Below are positions 49,950 through 62,070 of a DNA stretch of 64,000 bases, piece by piece; the stretch's first letter is position 1; each line of letters starts with the position of its first letter. The position numbers were made by a program, and so were the translations under genes. Location of the stretch: the NCBI RefSeq assembly GCF_965638725.1, contig NC_134952.1:57948065-58012064 (forward strand), in the 5' to 3' direction. This DNA comes from Aptenodytes patagonicus (Eukaryota; Chordata; Aves; Sphenisciformes; Spheniscidae). A model generated the notes under the pieces. That model saw only the letters and a list, made by a program, of their open reading frames with translations. It was not told the DNA's origin and did not search any database.

Positions 49950-52496
49950 ATGCTCCTCACAGGGCAGTGCAGCATGTAATTTCTAAGAGCACAGAAGAGC
50001 ATTGAACATTTCTTGATAGGCAGCAATTTTAAAAATGTAGTTTGCAGCCAAATGAATCAGTAGTGCTTCTAGCAAGAAAGCTAAGAGCTTTATGAACTCT
50101 GTCTCAGGAGTGACAGATAGATGACTCTTCAAGACTTTTAAGGAAGGCTTTGCACCTATAAGGTCTAGATGTATGTATGGTTTTGGCCATGAAGCAAGAT
50201 GTATGAAAGCTAGAGTTCAGATCTGCAAGATGCTAAATGCTCTGGTCTTAATCTAATACAATATTCTGTCCACAGCATCATTTGCCTTGAGATATAATCT
50301 CACCCCACATGCACTTCAAGCTGTCCAAAACAATATACTTCAATGAGTGTGGTTCTGAGCCTTAGCCAATAACCCTTGTTCAGGAGTACACTACCGATGG
50401 TTAAAAGCTGCACCCACACAGCTACGTCTATTACAATTGACTGCGAGTAAGCAGAACTGCCCAGAGAGCAGGTAGAATGTCAGCCTGTGAGAGATCAGTT
50501 ATACACCCCCTCACTCACTTAAATTTAAGCACAACAATAATTCCACTGAAGCAGCATACTGCAATGAACGCATAATGTACCACCATGAATATAGGTTTTG
50601 AGTGTTTCACTACAGTGGTCATAAAGAACACTGGACCCACAAGGTCATTCTCCAGTGACTACCTCATTTTGCTTGCGTGGGTTTTACTCTCTCCTTCCTT
50701 CCCTTTTGTAAATAAATCAGTCAGCCTTTTTGCAGAAAGTGGTTATTCATCAAAAGGACAGGCGAGGTAAAAATTTTATCAATACTCGGTCGCTAGTCTA
50801 CCTATCCAAATAAAGCCCTGTATTTCCTATGTTACCAGGAATCTTGCTCAATCCTTGACCATTGTTTTTCTTGTTTCCTATGTTGAGCTAGAAATGCTGT
50901 AGGGAAATTGTATTTGTTATCCATTATGCACTATACATTATACTTCATCTTTTCCTACAGAGCAGGGAAGATAGGTCACCTTACTGCTCTTGAGGTGCAT
51001 ACAATGTGTGCGCGCAGTTTACTTAGCATAGAATAGCCACTTAGTTGGAGAATTGGAAGCGTGAAGAAAATTAGCCACATATAGCGTCCTGGGGAGGAGG
51101 AAGGGAAGAAAAAGGTATTCTCGATTTCCTAATCGCTAGCAAATTTGGATCTGGTTTTGGCTGGGCCTTAGGCAGGAGTGTAAAAAAACTTGCTAAGTAA
51201 CGTGCCTATCATCCAGTTTCTCTCTCTCTCTCTCTCACTCTCTCTTTTTTTTTTCCTTAAAAATAATCTGAAAAAGAATGTTTTCCAGGATGAGTCTCCT
51301 GAAGAGACCTGATGGGTCTTGGTAGTTTGCAGGCACAGAATAAAATGGGATGTTACTGGGAAGCAAGGAAGATACAAAATGAGTTTTCTCAGTAGAGTGG
51401 TAAAATGCCAAATAATGATAATGTGCTTTTATCTGCTGTCAGCTTTCAGGTTGTCTGTACTTGCCAACCTGTGGCAGGATGTTTGATCGGATCTGCAAAT
51501 TTAGATATTCAATTTATCAAAAGAGCACGTACAAACCCAACAGGTCTTTTTTATCTGTAGACTAGAGTTTTTTTAATTTGTTAGTACTTTGTATTACTCC
51601 TATTTATACATATAGCTGAGTAAAAAAACTGTACTCGGTTGCTTGCTACTTTTACATAGCTGTGTGGTTTTGGACTCCACACAAGGTAAAAAATGTTACT
51701 AAGTTGTATTAGTGGTGTCAGGTCACCTAGAAACATGGTAGTGTTGCAAGATACAGTTAGTGCTGGTGATTACATACTAGGTGCTTTCTCCTCCCTCCTG
51801 TTAACAAATTCATGGCCAGTGGTGGTGTTAAGCATACGGCTGTCAATGGGAGCTTCAAGTGGAGCTTGTAGCTGCGGTAAGTCTTTAAAATAACAGTGAG
51901 TAAGCTGGAAAGCATAATATAAAAGAGCCTGTGAGGAAGGGTTTCAAGAACCTTGGGCTAAGTCTGTAAGAAAAAAGCTATGAACACCTCATGCCAAAAT
52001 CTAATGGGTATGACAGCATTTTGCCATCATCTCTAGCTCTGGTCCTTAAAAATGTTGTTGCATGTCACTGAAAGCAAAGAGTAGGGTATGTCAGTAGCTG
52101 TGTTAAGCTGGCTCACGTGTTTCTCCTCACCCACTGAGCCTGATTTACGGCTTTCTCTGTTCCTCCAGCACTGCTGTGCTTGCCTATCAGGGACTTAGGA
52201 AAATGGTTTTATTGCTGTTTCTTGGCTTTCTAGCGATATGTCTGTGGAGTCTGTACCAAGATATTGTGAAAGTTTTGTAAGCTTTGATCTGGACTCATGA
52301 AAAGTTAGTAATCTTTTACTGCATGTTGTGTTTTTGGAGTTCCCTGGGGCACAGAGGGATAGGAGAGCAGAACACTGTTTTCCAGCAGCTGAAATGCCAC
52401 ATGAAACTAAGTTACTAGGAGCAGGCACGTATGCAACACATTCTGAAAAATAAATATACTGGTTTATCTTTCTGTGCTCCCCTCGACACATTAAAA
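49950..52496. other. Unannotated interval between the two ERV insertions
   Basis: No supported gene. It contains a (TC)n microsatellite and poly-T at about 51221-51257; the rest looks unique and AT-rich. Confidence 0.6.
51221..51257. repeat. (TC)n microsatellite with poly-T
   Basis: Nine or so TC units, a short interruption, then more TC units and a T run. Simple sequence only. Confidence 0.85.
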
Positions 52497-52501
52497 GTAT
52501 G
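52497..52501. repeat. Target-site duplication (left copy)
   Basis: GTATG directly before the LTR end TGTCATGG; identical to 55041-55045. Five bases is the size made by ERV-L-type integrases. Confidence 0.8.
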
Positions 52502-53092
52502 TGTCATGGTTTAACCCCAGTGGGCAACTGAGCACCACACAGCCGCTTGCTCACTCCCTCCTGGCGGGATGGGGGAGAGAATCAGAAGAGTAAAAATGAG
52601 AAAACTCGTGGGTTGAGATAAAGACAGTTTAATAGGTAAAGCAAAAGCTGCACACGCAAGCGAAGCAAAACAAGGCATTCATTCACTACTTCCCATCGGC
52701 AGGCAGGTGTTCAGCCATCTCCAGGAAAGCAGGGCTCCATCACGCGTAACGGTTACTTGGGAAGACAAACGCCATCACTCCAAACGTCCCCCTCTTCCTT
52801 CTTCTTCCCCCAGCTTTATATGCTGAGCATGATGTCATATGGTATGGAATATGCCTTTGGTCAGTTAGGGTCAGCTGTCCCACTGTGTCCCCTCCCAACT
52901 TTTTGTGCACCCCCAGCCTACTCACTGATGGGTGGCGTGAGAAGCAGAAAAGGCCTTGACTCTGTAAGCACTGCTCAGCAATGATGAAAATATCCCTGTG
53001 TTACCAATACTGTTTCCAGCACAAATCCAAAACACAGCCCCATACGAGCTACTATGAAGAAAATTAACTCTATCCCAACCAAAATCAGCACA
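52502..53092 (-). repeat. 3' LTR of the minus-strand element (copy 2)
   Basis: On plus it runs from TGTCATGGTTTAACCCC to CAAAATCAGCACA, so on minus it has TG...CA ends. It has TATAAAG (minus, 52814-52820) and a CRE with one change (TGATGTCA on plus, 52830-52837), and an ATTAAA poly(A) hexamer on minus near 52630. Confidence 0.88.
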
Positions 53093-53110
53093 TTCTCCAC
53101 CCCTTATTCC
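53093..53110 (-). promoter_or_regulatory. Polypurine tract of the minus-strand element
   Basis: On minus, GGAATAAGGGGTGGAGAA abuts the 3' LTR; it shares GAATAAGGGGTGGA with the coding element. Confidence 0.7.
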
Positions 53111-53564
53111 ATACCATTTACATCGTGCTCCGGTCCCACGCTATACAACACATCCTCGTTAACCACCACCCCCTTCCCATCCTTTGATATAATACACAGA
53201 TATCATTCCCTTAGTCTATGGACTGTCCCTGTAAAATGTCTTCAAAATATCCACAAAATGTCCATTTAGTCCGTGACTTTGGGCTCCATCTGTTATAGTG
53301 GTCACTCAGGACAGGAGAGGTGGTGTGTTGCGTGGAGTTACTGGACACGAAAGCCAGCTCAGGTCAGGTCACTGCCGCACTTGCACTGCTTCTTGTAAGG
53401 CTTGTTCTCCATTGGTTCAGGTGGTTCCTACTATAGTAATTCCTATGACATGCAACTCAAATCATGGGTTACAACAATTTAAAGATATTTCTATTACAAT
53501 CTCCAGCCCCTGTCCCTTTGGACCAGATCATCGGGTTTGACATTGCAATGAACTCCTCCCCTTG

Positions 53565-54095
53565 CCCCTGCTCCAGCTTGGACTTATCCACAGACTGCAG
53601 TCCCTTAGGGGTGTACCTGCTCCAAGTGGAGCCTTATCTATGAGCCGCAGTCTCTCCAGGGGTATACCTGCTGCAGCATAGACTTATCCACTGCCACAGT
53701 CGCTTTGAGATGCGTGTGTTCCAGCATGGTCTTCTCCATGGGCCACAATGCCTTCAGAGATATACCTGCTCCAGCATGGCCTTACCCATGGCTGCAGTCC
53801 CTCCATGGGTGTACCTCCTCTGTCATGGGCTTATCCATAGCCACACGCTTTGAGGTGCTCCAGCATGACCTCATGTGCGGCCACAGATGCTTCAAGATGT
53901 ACCTTCTCCAGCGTGGATCCTTGGACCGCAATCCTTTCAAGGGTATACCTGCTGAGGCACAGACATAACCATGGCCACAGACACTTCAAGATGTACCTGC
54001 TCTGGCATGGGCTTATCCACGGCCACAGACACTTCGGGGTGTCCTGCTCCCACGTGGACTTATCCACAGGTCACAGTCCCTTCGACTCGAGTTCA
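53565..54095. repeat. Minisatellite of about 55 bp inside the compact ERV
   Basis: About ten degenerate tandem units. On plus each unit has CCAGCATGG, then CTTATCCA(C/T)G, then GCCACAG, then CTTCAAGATG or a variant, then GTACCTGCT. Unit length varies around 50-60 bases. Open frames across it are by-products of the repeat and differ between strands; none has a recognisable product. Confidence 0.75.
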
Positions 54096-54418
54096 CACTG
54101 GAGTTCCAGCCTGTCCAGTACAGCAGCACAGAAACAGCAGCGATGCCCTGGCCATCTGCCAGCCCAGGCGCATGGCCATTGCTGTTATCAAAATGTTCCC
54201 AGGCACAGCAGAGTAAGGTGATCAGCAGCACAGCAGTACAGCAAGCAGCGAAAGCAAAAAGCAGCCACTAACGAGCACTAGACTCTAATATACAGTAAGG
54301 CAAGCAAGCCCCATGGCAAGCACAGGAGCCTGCCGATTAATAGCTAAACAGCAATAACAGCTATAAATTTGATCTAGCACGTTCCAAACAAATCTGCCGT
54401 TATCTTGAATCCTTTGAG

Positions 54419-54436
54419 ACCCAAGTTGGGTGCCGA
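54419..54436 (-). promoter_or_regulatory. Probable tRNA primer-binding site
   Basis: On minus, seven bases after the 5' LTR, TCGGCACCCAACTTGG resembles the primer site complementary to tRNA-Lys (known form TGGCGCCCAACGTGGG) with a few mismatches. The offset and mismatches make the tRNA identity uncertain. Confidence 0.45.
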
Positions 54437-54443
54437 AAAGGAC

Positions 54444-55040
54444 TGTCATGGTTTAACCCCAGCCGACAACTAAGCACCACACAGCCGCTTGCTCACTCCC
54501 CCCTGGTGGGGTTGGGGAGAGAATCGGAAGAGTGAAAGTGAGAAAACTCTTGGGTTGAGATAAAGACAGTTTAGTAGGTAAAGCAAAAGCCGCGCACGCA
54601 AGCGAAGCAAAACAAGGAATTCATTCACTCCTTCCCATGGGCAGGCAGGTGTTCAGCCATCTCCAGGAAAGCAGGGCTCCACCACATGTAATGGTTCCTT
54701 GGGAAGGCAAACGCCATCACTCCGAACGTCCCCCCTTTCCTACTTCTTCCCCCAGCTTTATATGCTGAGCATGACGTCACATGGTATGGAATATGCCTTT
54801 GGTCAGTTGGGGTCAGCTGTCCCACTGTGTCCCCTCCCAGCTTCTTGTGCACCCCCAGCCTGCTCGCTGGTAGGGTGGTGTGAGAAGCAGAAAAGGCCTT
54901 GGCTCTGTGTAAGCCCTGCTCAGCAGTAACTAAAACATCCCTGTGTTATCATCAACACTGTTTTCAGCACAAATCCAAAACATAGCCCCATATTAGCTAC
55001 TATGGGAAAAATTAACTCTATCTCAGCGAAAACCAGCACA
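54444..55040 (-). repeat. 5' LTR of the minus-strand element (copy 3)
   Basis: Same family and orientation as 52502-53092, with TG...CA ends on minus. The core promoter looks intact: perfect CRE TGACGTCA (54772-54779) followed downstream on minus by TATAAAG (54756-54762). It could still promote transcription leftward into the element. Confidence 0.88.
54756..54779 (-). promoter_or_regulatory. LTR core promoter: CRE plus TATA box
   Basis: Reading on minus, TGACGTCA is followed about 10 bases later by ATATAAAG. The pair is kept in position in all three LTRs, with decay of the TATA in copy 1 and of the CRE in copy 2. CREB/ATF binding is the known role of such a site; use in this bird is not shown. 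Confidence 0.6.
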
Positions 55041-55045
55041 GTATG
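55041..55045. repeat. Target-site duplication (right copy)
   Basis: GTATG directly after the LTR end CAGCACA; pairs with 52497-52501. Confidence 0.8.
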
Positions 55046-58000
55046 TCAGATAAGCACTGTCAACTTCAGATTGTATTATGCTTTGAAGCATGAACATAAA
55101 GTTAATACACAAATTTGGCTTCTGATTTTTCCAATCAAGTTTTACTTTGTGTTAGACATGGAAATTGCATCATCTATTTATCAGACTTATCAGGCTTTGA
55201 ACTAAATAAAAGCAAAATATATTCTTCAGCAAGATGCCTCCTAAGCCAGAGCCAGCTGCTTGACTCTTGGCATGTGAAAGCAGAGTGCACCTACTCTGCT
55301 GCTCAGTTTTTTTTGCATATTTCATTTCCATGTTTGAGTGACTACCTAACACATCTTGACTTTAATAAATATGCAAAGAAACTGAAGTGTTTGAAAACTA
55401 GCAGTTAGGCTTTTCCCTCACATTTTCAAGCCCCAACTCAGCTTGATCAACATAGCAATCAGATTATGCCAGCTACTTGGTTGGAAATTTGCACTGACTG
55501 TTCCAGAGTAGATGTTGAATGTTGTGCATAGTGGTATATTAGTGTCTATGGTGTACCTGCAGGCCACTATATGGCTATATATTGGGTATATTTACTTGTA
55601 TCTGTCCGTAGACAAAACAATGTGAATGTTTTATGTAGGTCTTTGTCAGTGATTAATTAGCAATGTTAGTACCGAAGTATTTTTCAGTTACAGTTTTTGT
55701 GGCTTTGTATAATCTCTTTCTCACTAGGTTAGTGAGAACTGATGATAGAATTCTAAATGTTTCTGTATGCTCACACTAGGAGAGGTCAGATAGCAGGCAA
55801 AAATTGGAACTGACTGTATGGTTTGATTTTATTGGCAGGTAAGGTATTTTAAGGTGAGTTGCAAGGAGTTAATTTTAAGTGCAGTAAGATCATAAAATAT
55901 AACTAATTACCACAGCTCTTGCTTTTCTGTCTGCCTGGAAGAAGGGGAGGTATCTTCACAATTTAACATTTCCAGAAAATGTACATCTTACTGAGATTTT
56001 TGGATGGAGTAATTACTAGGAGTAGAAAAACTAGACCTGGTAGTGTTTTCTGTTTCCCTACTAGAAAGCTCAGGAATCTGATAAAAATTGTGAAATAAAT
56101 TAATGAGGTTCCATTAGCTGTACTTGGTAAAACTTTACTCCATGGCATATATATATAGCTTTACTTTGCTAGTCTTTTATAACCCTTCTGCTTTGTTTTG
56201 CTTTCTGACACTTCTTATCTGTAAACATATTTAATTCATAAAGCTTTCAAGAATATTCTTTGGAAAAACTACGGTGAATATTTTTGATGTGGTAAATTTT
56301 CGCTGTATTATCAAGAGACTATACTTTTGATGGTTTTGGGAGTAATTATTTTAACATAGTGCATGTTCTGGTTTTTCTTTCCTCTCTCCTCAGTGTATTT
56401 TGGCATGTTTTTATACCTTGAGATGAAGATGTTGCTACTTAAATGCACAAAGACTTTTTTAACTTGAGGTTGTAAAGTGTACGAGAATGGTCTCTCCATG
56501 ACTTTCTAGTCTTCTCTCAACAGATCCTTAGCTGCAGAGTTTTCCACACTCTAAATTTCTTTCAGATCTGTAGAGCCCAATTCCTAACCATACTCCCTCT
56601 GCTAGGCTGAGTGCCCTAAAATCCCCCGCTCTGTACACGGCAACATTTTCCTCAACGTAATTGCAGCTGGCATGCTGCTAATAGATCTGGGGGCTGTTAG
56701 CCACAGGCACTCAAAGATCTCAGCCCGGTGTCTGAGGTATATAGGAAAACAAACCTGTCAGTCCCAGCAAGGTTTGGATAGGCACACAATTGTGCTTAAT
56801 TGGCTTCCTGGTAATGCATAGACTGGATTCACTCAGCTGTAGATCATGGTGCAGGAGAAGCCATGAGAAGAGACGAAGCTCCTTGGAGTTCAGAAGCATC
56901 TCAGAGTCATGGAGTGAAGTCATGGCTCTCGGGTCCTCTTTACTGACCTAAGCAGCCACTACAGTGACCACACTACACATTGATGTGGTTCTGTAGCGTC
57001 TGTAGATTAGTTGCCAAACAGGGAGCTGGAAAACATAGCAAGGGGAAGACCCGGTGTGTTTGTGTTGTCAAGGCACTTAGCACCTCTGAAGTAAGCTATT
57101 CACATTTAATTGTTCTCTTCTTTTGTACCAAAATGTGCCCTTAAAATAGTATCTTCAGATGTATGATAATGCTCCATCCCTGATTCCTTATCTTTCTTTC
57201 AATTTTTTTTTAATTGAAAAGAGGTAATTTGGAAAGTAAATACTATAAGAGTAGCAGACCAATGATCTATTATGTATATGAAAAGCAGCAATGGTATAAA
57301 AAAGATAAAGGAAAAAATCTTCCATGGATCCTTATTAGTAGGATCCAAGAAAAAAAACCAGAAAATGATAACTCATATACACAAACCAGCTTCCTCTGGC
57401 AACAGAAGCTGAGTTAGCTTATTTCAGAAGTATCACATTTGAAGATGGAAGTCTGGAAGTCTTATTTTTCAGGTAGTTCTGTTGTGTGTTCACTGGGACG
57501 AAAGAAAGGTATTTTGAATGAGTTAGGATAAAATCATAGCAAAGTGACTTGCACAGTTGAGGATCCTGACTTGGAAGAGAGAGAGAGGAGGGAGAGCAAG
57601 GAAGTGCCTGAAAATGATATGTTGTGTAAGGGCCTTGTGTAAACTGTATTTTGAAAGGGTGGAGAAGGTGAGGTGTATGGAGTTGGTGATGAAAGGCTGG
57701 AGGACGAACAGGTGAATTAGCTTAAAAAATTCAAAACCTTGTGCCTGATGATATAAACCAACCTGCAGGACAGAAGTAAGCATGCACTTTCTGTATGTTG
57801 AGGTTACCAGATAATTGTGTACTATAGAATTTCTTGAGTCGTCTCTGAAGCATCGGGCACAGAACTAATCCACTAATACAATTCCCCATGACAAGTGCTA
57901 AAGCATTTATGCATTTAAAAAGTTATGAAAATTGACTGACCGTAGTTTATATGATGTGAACATAGGTTAGTGTTAAAATGGTCTTACTGAAAAAGCCTGC

Positions 58001-59710
58001 TCTGTAAATTAGTGATTACATGATTGACTATAAATAGAGCAATAAATAGTCTTATTAATGAAGCTCCTTGTTGAAGTCACTGAAGTCCAACAGCTGCAGA
58101 AACTCTTTGCATTATGGCATAAATCTTATATGTCATTGCTGAGGCTGGAATTTCTTAATGGAAATCACTACAGAAAAGGAGAATCTTTCTATTTAGGTGG
58201 TTCATTTAACCTAGGAAGATCACACAGCGAATACTTCTATGCTTCCTGACAAGAACTTATGCTAGTGAGTTAATTATTGTGTTATCAAAGACACCTGGCC
58301 AAAGAAGTTGGCAGGTCAAAGAATACATAAAAAAATGCAATACAAAAAAAATTACCTCTGGAAAGCCTCTTTCTTCATTATGAGATTTGATAGGCTTTGA
58401 CATCAGAACATCAGTTGTGGAGCATAAAGGTTATAGTAGTGAAAAGACTTGACTGGTGTCAACAAAGTGTCAGCAGACAAATCCCCGTGAAGCATCGTGT
58501 CCTGAAGAGCAGAGCTTGTCTTTGGATGAATAACTGGGGGTGCTCTGGCTCTCCTTTCATACGCATTGCTGTAACAAATCTTCTTTGTTCCTTCATTGCT
58601 TGTGTGCAGACAGGTTCCAGTGAAATATGAATTAAGCAGAACTCCTTTTGACTAGCAGTAGCATAACTGAGAGTCACAACTAGCAATATTTTGGATAATT
58701 AGCTTCTACCATGCTAGAGAATTCTGTGATTGCATTTGAAAGTGTGCTAGCTAGTAGAATCCTTTTAAATCAAACTCTGGGTGCATAAACACTTTGTAGT
58801 CCCTTGGGAAATAATCATGAAAATGTTTTAAAGGGGATTTTATAAACATGCTTCAGTTCAGAAATGATTTAGAAATTATTCTTCCCTGTCTGGGTTGTAC
58901 ATCCACTTGTTGTCTGTCATCAAATAATTTGGGTTTGATTGCGGAAACACTTGTTGGAATTGTAATTTAGTCAGTGGACTACTTATGTTCTTAGAGTTAT
59001 GGCTGTGCATAAATAATTGCAGGTTCAGCACCTAGCATTGTGAATTCTTTAATACAGAACCATATTGTTACTTGTCTGTCTACAGTTTTTCACAGTAAGG
59101 CTCTAATCGCTGTTTCCTGTGTTTGCATTGGAATGCATATAAGACTCAGAATTCTATAGATTGATATATTATGCATATTATTATATATACAAGTAATAAA
59201 ATTATGTCTTCTCCATTTGTACATTAACAGTGATACTTTTCACTGTTCACAACGCTTTTCACTCCCTGATATATTTATTCTCTCCCAGCACTGGTGATAT
59301 AGGAGAATGCTTATATAACAGACAAGGAGCTGAGGAAATGAGACACTGAAGCTCAGATTCTCATTGTCTTTTAAATATCTATCTTCCATTAATTTTGATT
59401 ACCTAAACAATTTTATGTATCTGGATATCGAAAGCCTCTGACTGAAGAAGGAGTTGTACCAAGATCTCCTGAGTCCAAAAGGCACACTTTAGTATTTGGA
59501 TGGCTATTCCTCCAAATAGCTGCAACAATCTTATGTCTGTAACACTTATTTAAAGAGTTAATTTCCTAAATAAAATAACCTGTTCTGTTGAATGCTATAA
59601 TTCCAAACTTACACATACATGAATGCAGAATTTTAGAAATCTTAAAGGAAACTACTTCATGATTTTATGTATAGCACCTGACGCTTCTCTTCCTCCCTAA
59701 AATGTTTGCT
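55046..59710. other. Gene-free AT-rich interval
   Basis: Only short unconnected open frames; no splice-consistent gene, no recognisable repeat family beyond small A/T runs and a TA-rich patch near 59160-59200. Confidence 0.55.
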
Positions 59711-59712
59711 TT

Positions 59713-60975
59713 ATGGCCTTTTTCTGTGATAGGGTCACCCACCTAGTGGATCAAGGGAAGGCAGTGGATGTAGTTTTTCTGGATTTTAGTAAGGCTTTTG
59801 ATACTGTCCCTCACAGCATCCTTCTGGACAAGTTGTCCAACTATGGGATGAGCGGGTTTATGGTGCGCTGGGTAAAGAACTGGCTGAAGGGCAGAGCTCA
59901 AAGGATTGTAGTGAATGGAGCTACATCTGGCTGGCGACCGGTCACCAGTGATGTTCGTCAGGGTTCAATTCTAGGGCCAGTTCTGTTCAATGTATTTATC
60001 AGTGATCTGGATGCAGGAGTTGAATGCACCATTAGCAAGTTTGCTGATGGTACCAAACTGGGAGGTGCTGTTGACTCTCTTGAGGGACAGGAGGCTTTGC
60101 AGAGGGATCTAGATAGATTGGAGCATTAATGGGATGAAATTTAACAAGACCAAATGCTGGATTCTGCACCTAGGATAGAGTAACGCCAGGCACAAATATA
60201 AATCGGGAGAGGAGTGCCTGGAGAGCAGCCCTGCAGAAAGGGATCTGGGGGTGCTGGTCGACAGCAGGCTCAACATGAGTCAGCAGTGTGCCCTGGCAGC
60301 CAGGAGGGCAAACCGCATCCTGGGGTGCATCAAACGCAGCATAACCAGCCGGTCAAAAGAGGTGATTATCCCTCTGTATTCAGCATTGGTGCGGCCTCAC
60401 CTTGAGTACAGTGTGCAGTTCTGGGCCCCACGATTTAAGAAGGATGCTAAGATCCTTGAATGCATCCAGAGAGGGCAACAAAGCTGGTGAAAGGGCTGGA
60501 AGGCATGCCCTGTGAGGAGCGGCTGAGGGCTTTGGGCTTGTCTAGTTTGGAGAAAAGGAGGCTGAGGGGCGACTTCACTGCTCTCTACAGCTTCCTGAGG
60601 AGGGGAAGTGGAGAGGGAGGTGCTGAGCTCTTCTCCCTGGTGTCCAGTGATAGGACGCGTGGGAATGGTTCAAAGCTGCACCAGGGGAGATTTAGACTGG
60701 ATATTAGGAAGCATTTCTTTACCGAGAGGGTGGTCAAACACTGGAACAGGCTTCCTAGAGAGGTGGTTGATGCCCCAAGCCTGTCAGTGTTTAAGAGGCA
60801 TTTGGACAATGCCCTTAACAACGTGCTTTAACTTTTGGTCAGCCCTGAATTGGTCAGGCAGTTGGACCAGATGATCGTTGTAGGTCCCTTCCAACTGAAA
60901 TAGTCTATTCTATTCTATTCTATTCTATTCTATTCTATTCTATTCTATTCTATTCTATTCTATTCTATTCTATTT
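59713..60975 (+). mobile_element. CR1 LINE, 5'-truncated, plus strand
   Basis: Non-LTR retrotransposon fragment covering the end of the reverse transcriptase domain and the 3' end. Motifs include [28 protein letters not shown] and LGPVLFN. The catalytic box reads FADG (60040-60051) instead of FADD, and stops or frame changes near 60127 and 60490 split the rest into three pieces (59713-60129, about 60251-60490, 60460-60831). It ends in a (TATTC)n array at 60906-60975 instead of the usual 8-bp CR1 tail repeats. It is dead. Confidence 0.9.
60906..60975 (+). repeat. (TATTC)n microsatellite at a CR1 tail
   Basis: Thirteen or fourteen near-perfect pentamer units follow the CR1 3' end (GGTCCCTTCCAACT...). 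Probably grown from the ATTCT repeats that normally end CR1. Confidence 0.93.
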
Positions 60976-62070
60976 CTTGAAATTATTTCTTTTACAATGA
61001 TGTACAGGGACTTTAGATATATATTCCCTATAATAATGATGTACGACGACCTTTCTTAGTACAATTAGGGAACACAGAATAAGATTCAGAGTCTCTTAAT
61101 TCTCAGTCATTAATTTCTCATACCTAACCCAAAACCTATTAATTTCTCATAGCTAACCCAAAGAGTGCTCTAAACAGATTGCACCAAGCCACGTAGTACT
61201 AGAAAAAGACCTGACATTTGAGTCACACAGTAGGCAAATTCTGTGCTTCTCTGTTCACAAACGATAGATAGAACATTGTAATTTGGACACTGGCTGAGAA
61301 GCATGGTTAGCAAGCATGCTACCTAGTGAGTCTGGGCAGGTGTTATTTTACAGGTCCAAAAGAGTAATATGTTAAACCCCTTTTAATATTTTTAAAATTA
61401 TATATTATCTTCTGTAACAGCCATTTTATTTAGCAGTGAAAGGTAATAGTCTTCTTCTAGTACTCCCTCCTTGCTCTCTCTGACCCTGCCATAACATATT
61501 TTATCAGCTGTATTAACCCATGAATTTTAGCAAACTGAAATTGTGCTCCCCATACCATCCTGGTTCTCCAGTGAGGGATGGAGAAGACAATAAAAACAGT
61601 AACAAAGTAGTCCACTAAGGACAAAGAAGTATCTTTTAATCTTCTTTCAGAGTTACCTTCAGATGGTAATTCCGCACTTTTTCTTTCAACCCTAAACTAA
61701 GCCCTAGCTGGAACCATAGACTAGGGACTCCACTCCATTGACAGAGCCAGTAATCCACAGAGGAAAACTTTTCAGACCCAGTTTCCTTTGACAGCACTTT
61801 TCCAGCAACCCTCTAAATCTAGCTCAGTGCTTTCTCTTTTTTTATTTGTAACTCTAACCCTGAGGGGCTGATCAGTAGGCCAGGAGACCCCAGCCACAGG
61901 CTTAGTGTTCCTTACAGGACCATTCTTCAAGCAGCCCTTACTTGCACTTGGCAGCCCCTTTGCAGTCCTTTTAGAGCCCCACTCCAGTTACGGTGCTGCA
62001 CTTCCTCTGAACTCTAAAGTCTGATCATTTCCCTGAACCTAGCCAGGGACCCCGCTCCATCTAGATACTT
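60976..62070. other. Spacer between two CR1 fragments
   Basis: No gene seen. A unit of about 28 bases (ATTAATTTCTCATA-CTAACC) is doubled at 61109-61165. Between 61680 and 62065 the phrases GGGACTCCACTCCAT and GGGACCCCGCTCCAT occur at both ends, hinting at an old duplicated or interspersed unit that I do not recognise. Confidence 0.5.

Larger units (their letters stand above)
52502..55040 (-). mobile_element. Compact non-coding ERV-L-like element, minus strand, two LTRs
   Basis: A complete insertion: 5' LTR 54444-55040, primer-binding-like site, interior of about 1.35 kb, polypurine tract, 3' LTR 52502-53092, flanked by the perfect 5-bp target duplication GTATG (52497-52501 and 55041-55045). 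The interior has no gag or pol similarity and holds a tandem repeat. The 3' interior matches the coding element at 44.5-49.95 kb, so it is probably a non-autonomous relative mobilised in trans. The LTRs differ at 7 of the first 68 bases, so the insertion is not recent. Confidence 0.85.

Noticed and set aside
53850..54221. 123-codon Cys/His-rich plus-strand open frame resembling a zinc-rich protein
   Set aside because: Generated by the minisatellite in the compact ERV; the periodic Cys/His pattern follows the DNA repeat.
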